Of a DNA stretch of 64,000 nt, positions 34,696-43,832 are shown one piece after another. Made by a program: the position numbers and the translations under genes. The stretch's first letter is position 1, and each line of letters opens with the position of its first letter. The DNA is from an uncultured Roseibium sp. (GTDB lineage: Bacteria > Pseudomonadota > Alphaproteobacteria > Rhizobiales > Stappiaceae). The notes under the pieces are model-generated. The model had not been told where the DNA came from. It searched no databases and saw only the letters and a program-made list of their open reading frames with translations. The stretch covers positions 3,286,001-3,350,000 of the forward strand of contig NZ_OY780958.1 of the NCBI RefSeq assembly GCF_963675985.1, in the 5' to 3' direction.

Positions 34696-35370
34696 ATGGC
34701 CGCAGACCGACCGGACGCATCCCCCAGAGCCTGGCAAAGGATGTTGTCGGGCCGCCGGCTCGACCTTCTGGACCCCTCTCCCCTCGACGTGGAGATATCC
34801 GATATCGCCCATGGTCTGGCCCGTGTTGCCCGCTGGAACGGGCAGACACGCGGCGAACATGCCTTTTCGGTCGCCGAACATTCGCTGATCGTGGAAGACA
34901 TCGCCTTGAAGCTGAAGCCGGATCTTTCTGCCGACTGGCGCCAGGCGGTTCTGCTGCACGATGCCCCGGAATACGTGATCGGCGACATGATCTCGCCCTT
35001 CAAGGCGGTCATGGGCGGCGCCTACAAGGCCGTTGAGAGCCGGTTGCAGGCGGCGATCCACCTGCGGTTCGGCCTGCCGGCGGAACTCCCCCAGACCATC
35101 AAGAAGATCGCCAAGCGGGCGGACATCATCTGCGCCTATTACGAGGCCATCGAACTGGCCGGCTTTGATGAAAACGAAGCGGCACGGATCTTCGGCCGCC
35201 CGCGCGGCTTCACGCCGGACGGCGGCAAAGCGGCTGGACTGGGACTTGCTCCCCTGCCCGTTGCCAAGGCAGAGATCCTGTTTCGTGAACGGTTCGAGGA
35301 AATCGAGGCGCTGCGCGCGGCTGAGGCAAATGCTAAAAATGGGCACAACAGAAAAAAGAAGACGGCCTGA
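34696..35370 (+). CDS. HD-domain hydrolase (YfbR/5'-nucleotidase-like)
   Basis: A 224-residue HD-fold phosphohydrolase. Metal ligands are visible in RGEHAFSVAEHS and LLHDAPEYVIGDM. This subclass resembles dNMP 5'-nucleotidases. It is placed between ygfZ and a tyrosine phosphatase-like gene with short gaps, suggesting one operon. The C-terminus is Lys-rich (NRKKKTA). The nucleotide specificity is not predictable. Confidence 0.85.
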   Translation: MAADRPDASPRAWQRMLSGRRLDLLDPSPLDVEISDIAHGLARVARWNGQTRGEHAFSVAEHSLIVEDIALKLKPDLSADWRQAVLLHDAPEYVIGDMISPFKAVMGGAYKAVESRLQAAIHLRFGLPAELPQTIKKIAKRADIICAYYEAIELAGFDENEAARIFGRPRGFTPDGGKAAGLGLAPLPVAKAEILFRERFEEIEALRAAEANAKNGHNRKKKTA

Positions 35371-35431
35371 CGGGTGACCTTGCTCCCGGAGACAGGTACG
35401 ATTCGCCAAAAGAACAGATCAATGGATCGCC

Positions 35432-35938
35432 ATGCTCCATGTGTGCTCGCTTTCGCGCCTTCCTGAAACCGTCGAAAAGACCGGCGCGACCCATCTCGTG
35501 ACCCTGATCAACGCGGATACGCAGGTTCCGACCCCTCCCGGGATCGACCCTGACCGGCACTTGTTCCTGGGCTTCAACGACATCGTCGATGCGGTTGAAG
35601 GCCTGACGCCACCGGCGGAGGTTCACGTCGTCCGTCTGCTGGAGTTCGTCCGAAGCTGGGACCGCGAAGCCCCCCTCGTGATCCACTGCTGGGCCGGTAT
35701 CAGCCGATCCACGGCAGGCGCCTATATCACCGCCTGCGCGCTCAATCCGGAGGTCGACGAATACGATCTTGCGAGCCGCCTGCGCGAGCGCGCACCTTCG
35801 GCGACGCCGAACAGCCGTCTGGTCGCCATGGCGGACAAGATCCTGAACCGGGACGGACGGATGATCGATGCGATCCGGGAGATCGGACGGGGCGCCTCCG
35901 CCTTCGAAGGCACGCCCTTCCTGATGCCCATGGACTGA
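35432..35938 (+). CDS. tyrosine phosphatase family protein
   Basis: A 168-residue protein with a CX5R phosphatase loop, IHCWAGISRSTAG (Cys near residue 89, Arg six later). The rest resembles small dual-specificity-like phosphatases common in Hyphomicrobiales. Targets unknown. It lies 62 nt after the HD hydrolase gene and 33 nt before the NAD regulator. Confidence 0.85.
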   Translation: MLHVCSLSRLPETVEKTGATHLVTLINADTQVPTPPGIDPDRHLFLGFNDIVDAVEGLTPPAEVHVVRLLEFVRSWDREAPLVIHCWAGISRSTAGAYITACALNPEVDEYDLASRLRERAPSATPNSRLVAMADKILNRDGRMIDAIREIGRGASAFEGTPFLMPMD

Positions 35939-35970
35939 ACGACACCGCTTCAAGGACGCCGGGAGAGCGA

Positions 35971-36954
35971 ATGCCAGACCAGAAAGCAGCGATCGAAATC
36001 GGACTGAACGCCGTCATCGTTGCCGTTTCTTCCGGCATGCCCCAGATCGTCGAAGTCAACGACCCGGAGGGACAGGAGCCTGACAGCCTGCCGTTCGGAC
36101 CCTTCGATCCGCTGCATCACCGCACGTTCGAAATCGGCCTGAGGACCTGGGTGGAAGAGCAGACCGCCCTGCGCTTGGGCTATATTGAACAGCTCTACAC
36201 CTTCGGCGACCGGGGGCGGCACAGGCACCTTGGCGATGCCGGTCCGCACATGGTTTCCGTCGGCTATCTGGCGCTGACCCGGCAGACGCCGGATTCAGAA
36301 AAGATGCTGGCGCGGCACCACTCCGCGTGGCGCTCCTGGTATGACTATTTCCCCTGGGAAGACTGGCGCGACGGCAGGCCGGCCCTGCTCGATGCCGAAC
36401 TTCTGCCGGCCCTTCAGGAATGGGCCAAAGAAGCGCCCCCGAAGGATACGCCGGCGCGGGCCCTGAGCCGGCCGGAACGGCTGCGGCTTGCCTTCGGCAA
36501 CGATCCTTCCGCCTGGGACGAGGAGCGGACGCTGGACCGTTATGAGCTTCTCTATGAAGCCGGTCTCGTCCCCGAAGCCTTGCGCGACGGCCGGCCTGCG
36601 GCCCGGAACCGGGACACCCTGCCCGCCTTCGGCCGGCCCATGCGTTTCGATCACCGCAGAATGCTGGCGACCGCGATCTCGAGACTGCGCGCCAAACTGA
36701 AATACCGGCCGGTGGTGTTCGAACTGATGCCGGAATCCTTCACCCTGACCGACCTGCAGACCTCCGTGGAGGCCATCTCCGGACGGCATCTGCACAAGCA
36801 GAACTTCCGCAGGCTGGTGGAAAACGCCAACCTGGTCGAGCCGACGGGCGCGACCTCGACCGCCACCGGCGGCCGGCCCGCCGCCCTGTTCCGGTTCCGG
36901 CATGAGATCCTGACAGAACGCCCGGCCCTTGGCCTTCGTGTCGGCGGGCGGTAG
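35971..36954 (+). CDS. nadQ: NadQ/NrtR-like NAD-biosynthesis transcriptional regulator with Nudix-fold domain
   Basis: A 327-residue protein. The N-terminal domain is Nudix-like but its box is altered (RTWVEEQTALRLG lacks the usual REx2EExG), as expected for a sensor instead of a hydrolase; QLYTFGDRGRHRHLG matches the conserved segment of the NrtR family. The C-terminus is a winged helix (FTLTDLQTSVEAISGRHLHK, then NFRRLVE). Family knowledge: alphaproteobacterial NadQ proteins repress nadABC in response to an NAD-related ligand. The nadABC operon lies 1.5 kb downstream on the other strand, with a perfect palindrome upstream of nadA. Confidence 0.8.
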   Translation: MPDQKAAIEIGLNAVIVAVSSGMPQIVEVNDPEGQEPDSLPFGPFDPLHHRTFEIGLRTWVEEQTALRLGYIEQLYTFGDRGRHRHLGDAGPHMVSVGYLALTRQTPDSEKMLARHHSAWRSWYDYFPWEDWRDGRPALLDAELLPALQEWAKEAPPKDTPARALSRPERLRLAFGNDPSAWDEERTLDRYELLYEAGLVPEALRDGRPAARNRDTLPAFGRPMRFDHRRMLATAISRLRAKLKYRPVVFELMPESFTLTDLQTSVEAISGRHLHKQNFRRLVENANLVEPTGATSTATGGRPAALFRFRHEILTERPALGLRVGGR

Positions 36955-37147
36955 GGTACGGCCCGATCTTAACCATAACCTGTCAACTCTACGGAAGCCC
37001 GGCGCGAATTTCCGCGATTTTCGCGCTTATTAACGGTCTTTCAAGGTTAAGCGGCCAATCTCAATTTCAGGTTGGGCGTTCATGCCCCGTTAGTGAGTAC
37101 ACGTCCGCACAGGTCGGACACGCGTAACGAGTTGGAGTTGGCTGCGT

Positions 37148-38392
37148 ATGTCTGGCCGTCGTCACCGCCCGAGCAGGCGGTCCCCTTCCCCGATTTCTTC
37201 GAGAAAACGCGCAAGCCGCATGTCCTGGCGGCGGTTGAAACATCTTTCGATCGCCAGTTTCTTCGCCTTCGCCTTCCTGACGAAGGCCACCGGCGAACAG
37301 GACATCATCGCCCTGATCGCGGCGGAAAAGGCGGAAGCCCCCCGCTGGACCATGGCGCTTGAGCCGGCGAGCTTCCTGACAACCCTGAAGCCGACACTTT
37401 CCCTGAAGGCCATCCGGCCACCAGCTCCTGCTTCCGGCCCTCAGTTCCGGCTGGCTTCCGGGATTGGCAAGGGTTCGGTAACCACGATCGGCGGTCTCGA
37501 CGACATCGTCCGAGACACCCGTCCCACCGAAATACCGGATGTCGTGGCCGTCAACCGGGCTGGAAAAGGCAACCGTCTGATCACGATGGCGCCGGACCGG
37601 CAGATGGTCGAACAGGCGTCCGGCACCGTCTTTGCCATGCCGAGCCTGATCGACGGCGAGAAAAAAGCAGGGATGCCGCGGGTGGCCTTCGTCAAGGCTC
37701 AGCCACTGAGCAAGTCGCAATCGAACGCGATTGCCGACAATGCGGCCAAGAGAGGAAGCTCACACGGCCCGATCGACCTTCAGAAGGTCATGATGGCCCG
37801 CAACGCGGCGGCCGCGAGTTTCTCTCTCGTATCGGCCTATGCGCCCGAATCCGTCCAGGACACCAAGGAGCCGTTCGACGCGCTCTTCGGCGCCGCCAAA
37901 TACGAACAGGACATGCCCCCCCCGGAAGATCCGGACAATCCGCACTGGTGGGCCCAGCGCCCCCTGCCCCAGTCCGTGTGGAAGCCGAAGCAGGAGCGGT
38001 GTCTGGCGGAGGCAATCTATTTCGAAGCGCGTGGTGAAAGCGAGGAAGGCCAGGTGGCGGTCGGCCAGGTGGTGCTGAACCGGGTCAAGAACCCGGCCTA
38101 CCCGGACACGATCTGCGGCGTGGTCTACCAGAACAAGCACAGACGCAACCGCTGTCAGTTCTCGTTTGCCTGCGACGGCCTTGCGGACCGGATTTCACAG
38201 CCCGGCGCCTGGAAAACCGCCGAGAAAATCGCCAAGGACGTGATCGGCGGCAAGCAGTACCTGAAAATGGTCGATGCCTCGACCCACTACCACGCCACCT
38301 ACGTCAAGCCCCGCTGGGCCAGGGCCATGGTCAAGCGCGGCCAGATCGGCGAGCATATCTTCTACAAGACCTATGGCGGCAGCTGGAAGTAG
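37148..38392 (+). CDS. cell wall hydrolase, SleB family (Hydrolase_2)
   Basis: A 414-residue exported protein. A basic N-terminus leads to a hydrophobic segment at about residues 29-47 (LKHLSIASFFAFAFLTKATG). The middle is low complexity. The catalytic domain is C-terminal (about 285-414): CLAEAIYFEARGESEEGQVA with the conserved Glu pair, VVLNRVKNPAYPDTICGVV, and HYHATYVKPRWA. SleB-type enzymes cleave peptidoglycan glycan strands. ATG 37148 has GGAG ten nt upstream; ATG 37220 is an alternative. Confidence 0.9.
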   Translation: MSGRRHRPSRRSPSPISSRKRASRMSWRRLKHLSIASFFAFAFLTKATGEQDIIALIAAEKAEAPRWTMALEPASFLTTLKPTLSLKAIRPPAPASGPQFRLASGIGKGSVTTIGGLDDIVRDTRPTEIPDVVAVNRAGKGNRLITMAPDRQMVEQASGTVFAMPSLIDGEKKAGMPRVAFVKAQPLSKSQSNAIADNAAKRGSSHGPIDLQKVMMARNAAAASFSLVSAYAPESVQDTKEPFDALFGAAKYEQDMPPPEDPDNPHWWAQRPLPQSVWKPKQERCLAEAIYFEARGESEEGQVAVGQVVLNRVKNPAYPDTICGVVYQNKHRRNRCQFSFACDGLADRISQPGAWKTAEKIAKDVIGGKQYLKMVDASTHYHATYVKPRWARAMVKRGQIGEHIFYKTYGGSWK

Positions 38393-38415
38393 CTGGAACA
38401 GACATAGGAAAGTTA

Positions 38416-38450
38416 AAAAGGGCGTGCCGATCGGGCGCGCCCTTTTCGTT
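38416..38450. terminator. terminator between the SleB-type gene and nadC
   Basis: AAAAGGGCGTGCC (38416-38428) pairs, with one G-U, with GGCGCGCCCTTTT (38434-38446). It is flanked by T/A runs and can serve both convergent genes. Confidence 0.75.
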
Positions 38451-38454
38451 TGCC

Positions 38455-39315
38455 CTAGCCGATCTCGATATCGAGCCCCAGGTCGAGCACCGGAGCGGAA
38501 TGGGTAATCCAGCCTGAGGAAATCAGGTCGACACCGGATTCGGCGATCGCCTTCACCGTGTCGGCCTCGATGCCTCCGGAAGCTTCCAGCGGAACCCGGC
38601 CGGCGGTGATCGCAACGGCTTCTCGCAGACGGTCCGGATCAAAGTTGTCGAGCAGGATCACATCCGGCCCGCAAGCCAGGGCTTCCTTCAGCTGGTCCAG
38701 CGTATCGACCTCGACCTCGAGCTTTACCAGGTGCCCCTTGAAGGCCTTGGCCGCCTCGATTGCCTGGGTCACGCCGCCGGCAACGGCGACATGGTTGTCC
38801 TTGATCAGGATCGCATCGTCGAGGCCGAAGCGGTGGTTCGATCCGCCGCCGCAACGCACCGCGTATTTCTCGAAGGTCCTGAGCCCCGGCGTCGTCTTGC
38901 GGGTGCAGACGATTTCGGCGCTGGTATGGGCGATCAGGTCGGCGAACCGGGCCGTCGCCGTGGCCACACCCGAGAGATGTCCGAGGAAATTCAGCGCGAC
39001 CCGTTCCGCCGACAGGATGGCGCGCGCCGGGCCGGACATGCGGGCAACTACCGTTCCCTTCTCCAGCCGGTCGCCGTCCGCGGCAACCATCTCGAACTCG
39101 ACTGCGTCATCGGTCAGGCGAAAGGCGCTTTCGGCAAGCGCCAGTCCGGCCAGAACGCCCGGCTTGCGGGCAGCAATAACCGCGGTCGCCGTGGCCTCGG
39201 CCGGGATCGTCGCCTGGCTGGTGAGATCTCCTGCCCGGCCCCAGTCTTCCAGGAGGGCGGCCTTGACGGCCTCCTCGACGATCAGGCGGGGAAGAACGGG
39301 AAGCTGGGCAGTCAT
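38455..39315 (-). CDS. nadC: nicotinate-nucleotide diphosphorylase (carboxylating)
   Basis: A 286-residue quinolinate phosphoribosyltransferase, third enzyme of de novo NAD synthesis (quinolinate + PRPP to NaMN). Motifs: LLEDWGRAGDLTS, CTRKTTPGLRTFEKYAV, RFGLDDAILIKDNH, and the phosphate-binding EASGGI. It is last in nadABC, 27 nt after nadB. Confidence 0.96.
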   Translation of the reverse strand: MTAQLPVLPRLIVEEAVKAALLEDWGRAGDLTSQATIPAEATATAVIAARKPGVLAGLALAESAFRLTDDAVEFEMVAADGDRLEKGTVVARMSGPARAILSAERVALNFLGHLSGVATATARFADLIAHTSAEIVCTRKTTPGLRTFEKYAVRCGGGSNHRFGLDDAILIKDNHVAVAGGVTQAIEAAKAFKGHLVKLEVEVDTLDQLKEALACGPDVILLDNFDPDRLREAVAITAGRVPLEASGGIEADTVKAIAESGVDLISSGWITHSAPVLDLGLDIEIG

Positions 39316-39342
39316 GGATCGGTCCGATTCTGGCTGTTATGG

Positions 39343-40953
39343 TCAGGCTTTGGTGGTTTCTTCACAGGCCGCTTTCGCGATCACTTCGACCTCACTCAAA
39401 GTGGTGAAGGACCGTCTGGTCTGTGCGGGATCGGTGTCAGGGAAGTCAGAGCGGAAATGCCCGCCCCGGCTTTCGGTGCGTTTGAGCGCGGCGGCGGCAA
39501 TGATCTTGCCGGCAATCATCATGTTGCGGATGGAGATCCGGGTACAGGCCTGCTCGACGCTGGAGATGGTGGCGAGCGCCTGTTTCAGGCCGGCCGCATC
39601 CCGCTCCACGCCGACCAGATTGCTCATGGTCTCGCGCAGGACCGTGATGGCGTCGCGCTCTTCCATGTTACGCTGGCTGGGCAGGCCTGGTTCATCGCCA
39701 AGCGCGTTCCAGTAGGCACTGCGCGGGGTCGGCATCAGGCTCTGAATATCCTCGGCGATGCGGGCGGCAAAGACGACGGCTTCGAGCAGGGAGTTCGACG
39801 CCAGCCGATTGGCCCCGTGAGCCCCGCTGGAGGCAACTTCGCCCGCAGCCCACAGGTTGTCGAGGGACGTGCGCCCGTTCGCATCGGTCAGGATCCCGCC
39901 CATGTGATAGTGCTGGGCCGGAGTGACCGGGATCGGCTGCGCCACCGGATCGATGCCGGCTTCCGCGCAGGCGGCGTAGACGGTCGGATAGCGATCCTGG
40001 AAACTTGCGCCGATGGCCGTCCGGCAATCCAGGAACGCGCCGCGTCCGGCCATGCGTTCGCGGTGGATCGCGCGGGCAACGATATCACGCGGCGCGAGTT
40101 CCGCGTCCTCATGAACCTTCGCCATGAAACGCTCGCCGGCGGAATTGATCAGCGTGGCGCCGTCACCGCGCAGAGCTTCGGTCGCAAGCGGTGCCGGGTC
40201 CTTGCTGACGTCCAACGCGGTCGGGTGGAACTGGACGAATTCCGCGTCGGCGATCACGGCTCCGGCCCTTGCGGCAAGGGCAAGGCCATGGCCGTTTGCT
40301 TCGCCGGGATTGGTCGTTACCGCATAAAGATGTCCGATCCCGCCTGAGGCGAGCACCACGGCCTTTGCCGGAAAGGCCATGCGCTCCAGGCCGCCGCGCT
40401 TGCGGGCGAGAACGCCGGTCACATAACGGCCTTCGACCATCAGGCTTTCGCCCATATAGCCTTCCATGATCCGGATCGACGGCGTGGCGTGAACGGCTGC
40501 GACCAGGGAGTCCATGATGGCCTTCCCGGCCATGTCGCCACGCACGCGCACAATGCGATTTTCGGAATGCGCAGCCTCCCGGGAAAGCTGCAGGCGTCCC
40601 TCAAGATCCTTGTCGAACGGGACGCCGTAGGACAGCAGATCGCGGATCCGCTCGCCTGCCTCGCGGGTCATCTGCTCGACGATCTTTTCCTCGCAGATAC
40701 CATCGCCCGCGGCCAACGTATCGTCCCGGTGCTTTTCCGCGCTGTCGTGCTCCGAAACCGCGGCGGCGATCCCGCCTTGCGCCCAAGCGGATGAGGCACC
40801 CTTGCCGATCGGCGCGTTGGTGATCACCGTCACCGGTCTCGGCGCCAGTTTCAGAGCGCAGAAGAGGCCCGCAAGCCCGCCGCCCAGAATCACGACGTCA
40901 TCGACATCCTTGCCTGCGCGTGCAGGCACGAAATCCTCAAGCGAAACGCTCAT
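39343..40953 (-). CDS. nadB: L-aspartate oxidase
   Basis: A 536-residue FAD enzyme oxidising L-aspartate to iminoaspartate. The FAD dinucleotide motif VVILGGGLAGLFCALKLA lies at about 20-37, followed by SSAWAQGGIAAAV and HTTP-type residues HPTALDV and GEVASSGAHGANRLASNSL. The start ATG 40953 begins the recognised N-terminus; an upstream in-frame start would overlap nadA. It is the middle gene of nadABC. Confidence 0.96.
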   Translation of the reverse strand: MSVSLEDFVPARAGKDVDDVVILGGGLAGLFCALKLAPRPVTVITNAPIGKGASSAWAQGGIAAAVSEHDSAEKHRDDTLAAGDGICEEKIVEQMTREAGERIRDLLSYGVPFDKDLEGRLQLSREAAHSENRIVRVRGDMAGKAIMDSLVAAVHATPSIRIMEGYMGESLMVEGRYVTGVLARKRGGLERMAFPAKAVVLASGGIGHLYAVTTNPGEANGHGLALAARAGAVIADAEFVQFHPTALDVSKDPAPLATEALRGDGATLINSAGERFMAKVHEDAELAPRDIVARAIHRERMAGRGAFLDCRTAIGASFQDRYPTVYAACAEAGIDPVAQPIPVTPAQHYHMGGILTDANGRTSLDNLWAAGEVASSGAHGANRLASNSLLEAVVFAARIAEDIQSLMPTPRSAYWNALGDEPGLPSQRNMEERDAITVLRETMSNLVGVERDAAGLKQALATISSVEQACTRISIRNMMIAGKIIAAAALKRTESRGGHFRSDFPDTDPAQTRRSFTTLSEVEVIAKAACEETTKA

Positions 40954-40994
40954 GGAACACTTCCCAAGACAAGCTGATTCAGGGCGAGTGCCGG

Positions 40995-42077
40995 TCAGCT
41001 TTTCAGATTGATCATGCGTTCGACCGCAACGCGGGCCTTTTCGGCCACCACCGGATCGACCGTCACTTCTTCCTTCATTTCGACCAGAGAGTCGAGGATC
41101 TTGCCCAGGGTGATCCGTTTCATGTGCGGGCACAGATTGCACGGTTTCACGAAGTCGACGTCCGGTGCTTCGCTCGCCACATTGTCAGCCATGGAGCACT
41201 CGGTGATCATCATCACCTTCTTCGGGTGCTCGGTCTTCACCCAGTCGATCATATGCGCGGTGGATCCGGCAAAGTCGGCTTCCGCAACCACCTCAGGCGG
41301 ACATTCCGGGTGGGCGATGATCTTTACGTCCGGATCGATCCTGCGGTAGTCGCGCAGTTCTTCCGCCGTGAAACGCTCATGGACCTCGCAAGCGCCATCC
41401 CAGACCAGAACCTCCACGTCGGTCTTGTTGCCGACATTGGCGGCCAGATACTTGTCGGGGATCAGGAACACCCGGTCGACACCGAAACTCTCGACCACCT
41501 GAAGGGCGTTGGACGAGGTGCAGCAGATATCGCACTCCGCCTTCACATCGGCCGACGTGTTCACATAGGTGATGATCGGCACGCCGGGATTGCGTGCCCG
41601 CAGGCCGCGAACATCTTCCGCCGTGATCGATTCGGCCAGCGAGCAGCCGGCGCGCATATCCGGGATCAGGACGGTTTTTTCCGGGCTCAGGATCTTCGAC
41701 GTCTCCGCCATGAAGTGGACGCCGCACTGGATGATGATCTCCGCATCCGTACGTGTCGCCTCAATGGCAAGCTGCAGGCTGTCGCCGACGATGTCCGCGA
41801 CGCCATGGAAGATATCCGGCGTCATGTAGTTGTGCGCCAGGACGACCGCGTTGCGCTCTTTCTTCAGCCGGTTGATGGCATGGATCGTCGGCGCCAGCGC
41901 CGGCCACTCGATCGCCGGGACGATGTGTTTGACCTTTTCGTAGATCGGCGCAGTCGCCTCGGCCACCTCGGGCGTATAGGCCAGCGCAGGGTAAGCGATC
42001 TTCCCGAACCGGTCGATGGCAAGCGCGTTCGAATTCTGCTCGATACGACGTGCGGTTGCGTTTCTGGCATTGGTCAT
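40995..42077 (-). CDS. nadA: quinolinate synthase A
   Basis: A 360-residue [4Fe-4S] enzyme condensing iminoaspartate with dihydroxyacetone phosphate to quinolinate. Visible: VVLAHNYMTPDIFHGVADI, MAETSKILSPEK, and cysteines in AGCSLAES, ECDICCTSS and KPCNLCPHM, from which the three cluster ligands come. First gene of nadABC; AAGGAAAG lies five nt before ATG. A palindromic operator candidate lies 15 nt upstream of the start. Confidence 0.97.
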   Translation of the reverse strand: MTNARNATARRIEQNSNALAIDRFGKIAYPALAYTPEVAEATAPIYEKVKHIVPAIEWPALAPTIHAINRLKKERNAVVLAHNYMTPDIFHGVADIVGDSLQLAIEATRTDAEIIIQCGVHFMAETSKILSPEKTVLIPDMRAGCSLAESITAEDVRGLRARNPGVPIITYVNTSADVKAECDICCTSSNALQVVESFGVDRVFLIPDKYLAANVGNKTDVEVLVWDGACEVHERFTAEELRDYRRIDPDVKIIAHPECPPEVVAEADFAGSTAHMIDWVKTEHPKKVMMITECSMADNVASEAPDVDFVKPCNLCPHMKRITLGKILDSLVEMKEEVTVDPVVAEKARVAVERMINLKS

Positions 42078-42080
42078 GGC

Positions 42081-42120
42081 GACTTTCCTTCATATACTCA
42101 TCTCGAGTATATCTATGACA
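42081..42120 (-). promoter_or_regulatory. nadA promoter with NadQ operator candidate
   Basis: A perfect palindrome at 42092-42112 has arms ATATACTC and GAGTATAT with a 5-nt spacer. On the minus strand it overlaps a possible promoter: TTGTCA (near 42119-42114) and TATATG (about 42094-42089), so binding would block RNA polymerase. The nearby nadQ-like gene is the natural candidate binder. Confidence 0.7.
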
Positions 42121-42143
42121 AAAGAAAACGGGCCAAAGGCCCA
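42121..42143 (-). terminator. minus-strand hairpin with T-tract just upstream of the nadA promoter
   Basis: On the minus strand GGGCC-TTT-GGCCC is followed by GTTTTCTTTT. It would stop transcripts coming from 42150-42469 before the nadA promoter. It has no obvious gene to terminate. Confidence 0.55.
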
Positions 42144-42469
42144 CACACTCTTTTGCTCCGATTGAGTTTATATAGACGCTTCCACTCGGGAAATCCACCA
42201 GGTTCGTCACCTAATTTCTCGAAATCTATTTTTCTTCATTATTTTCAGTTATTTACACTCTCATTCTCTATATCCAAACGCGCTCCAATCCGATTGACAG
42301 GCTCTCCGGCCAACGAATTGCCCCTGTATCTCCCAGTCCGGATCCACCCCCTAATTCATTCCAAACATTTATGGATCAATCAGAAAAAATCGCTTTCTCC
42401 TATCCGTCGGCACGATTATCGTAAGGTAACGATGAATAACCGCGACACCGGCCGCAACTGCAGGATCCC
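42144..42469. other. AT-rich intergenic region upstream of nadA and the MFS gene
   Basis: About 330 nt with no credible coding frame. It contains TATATAA on the minus strand near 42165-42175 and TTGACA on the plus strand near 42293, so promoters in both directions are possible. Its base composition is clearly more AT-rich than the flanking genes. I see no tRNA or known riboswitch. Confidence 0.5.
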
Positions 42470-43708
42470 ATGAGCGACGATAGCCTCTACCCCGTGAAAA
42501 GCGGCCCCAACGTTCCCCTCGTGATCGTCTGCGGCTGCGTGATCGCGTTGTTGTCCTTCGGCCCGCGCTCGACCATGGGATTCTTCTTCCAGCCGATGAC
42601 CCAGGCCCATGACTGGAGCCGGGAAATCTTCGCGCTTGCCATTGCGATCCAGAACCTGATCTGGGGTGCAGCCCAGCCGGTGGCCGGCATGATGGCCGAC
42701 CGCTACGGGACGTGGAAAACCCTGTCCATGGGCGCCGTTCTCTACGCCATCGGCCTGCTTTTAATGGCAAACGCCGAAACGCCGATGGCGCTTCACCTGT
42801 CCGGCGGCGTCCTGATCGGACTGGGCGTTGCCTTTTCCTCCTTCTCCCTCGTGATCGCTGCCTTCGGGCGGGTGGTGACGCCCGAACAGCGATCGATCGC
42901 TTTCGGCATCGGGACCGCGTCCGGATCACTCGGCCAGTTCGTCTTTGCTCCGCTCGGCAATTCCCTGATCGAGAGCATCGGCTGGCAGGAAACGCTGATC
43001 GTGTTTTCCGGCCTTATCATGGCGGTCCCGTTCCTGGCCATCGCGCTCAGGGGCCGTCCGCATGCACCGGCAAGCCTGGGTCTAGGCCCGGACCAGAGCC
43101 TCACCCAAGCGATGGCCGAGGCCTTCGGAACCCGCGGCTTCATTCTGCTGACCCTTGGCTTCTTCGTCTGTGGCTTTCACGTCGCCTTCATTACCGTCCA
43201 CTTGCCGCCCTATATTGCCGACCTCGGCCTGGACCCGTCATGGGGCGCGATTGCGATCGCCCTGATCGGTCTGTGCAACATCGTCGGCTCGCTGGTCTCC
43301 GGTTATATCGGCGGGCGCTATTCCAAGCCGCATTTCCTGTCGCTGATCTATTTCGCCCGCGCGATCGTCATCACGGTGTTCATTCTGGTTCCGGCCTCCC
43401 CGTTGACAGTTCTGGCGTTCGCCGCCGCCATGGGCTTCCTGTGGCTGTCGACGGTGCCACCGACCTCCGGCCTTGTCGCGGTCATGTTCGGCCCGCGCTA
43501 CATGGCGACTCTTTTCGGCTTCGTCTTCTTCTCCCACCAGATCGGGTCCTTCATCGGCGTCTGGCTGGGCGGGTATCTCTACGACACCACCGGATCCTAC
43601 GATGCCATCTGGTGGATGGGCGTCGTGCTTGCCCTCTTCGCCACGGTCATCCACTGGCCGATCCGGGAACAGCCGGTTCCCCGGCTGGCGGCAGAAGCCG
43701 CGGAATAA
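42470..43708 (+). CDS. MFS transporter
   Basis: A 412-residue inner-membrane protein with about 12 hydrophobic segments and an MFS motif A-like loop (VAGMMADRYGTWKTL). It resembles the oxalate/monocarboxylate-type group (MFS with RSTMGFFFQPM in the first helix pair). ATG 42470 follows AGGATCCC. No enzyme neighbour indicates a substrate; nadABC is divergent and unrelated as far as I can tell. Confidence 0.88.
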   Translation: MSDDSLYPVKSGPNVPLVIVCGCVIALLSFGPRSTMGFFFQPMTQAHDWSREIFALAIAIQNLIWGAAQPVAGMMADRYGTWKTLSMGAVLYAIGLLLMANAETPMALHLSGGVLIGLGVAFSSFSLVIAAFGRVVTPEQRSIAFGIGTASGSLGQFVFAPLGNSLIESIGWQETLIVFSGLIMAVPFLAIALRGRPHAPASLGLGPDQSLTQAMAEAFGTRGFILLTLGFFVCGFHVAFITVHLPPYIADLGLDPSWGAIAIALIGLCNIVGSLVSGYIGGRYSKPHFLSLIYFARAIVITVFILVPASPLTVLAFAAAMGFLWLSTVPPTSGLVAVMFGPRYMATLFGFVFFSHQIGSFIGVWLGGYLYDTTGSYDAIWWMGVVLALFATVIHWPIREQPVPRLAAEAAE

Positions 43709-43832
43709 AGCACCGGACCGGGTACGTGCCGGCTGATGCTTGACCTTCCGCCGCCGCCGTGGCACCTGTCCGGCCGAATAAAGGGTCTGCTCCCGCAGGG
43801 CCGGTGACTTCATCCACGCGGAAAAGCTTCTC

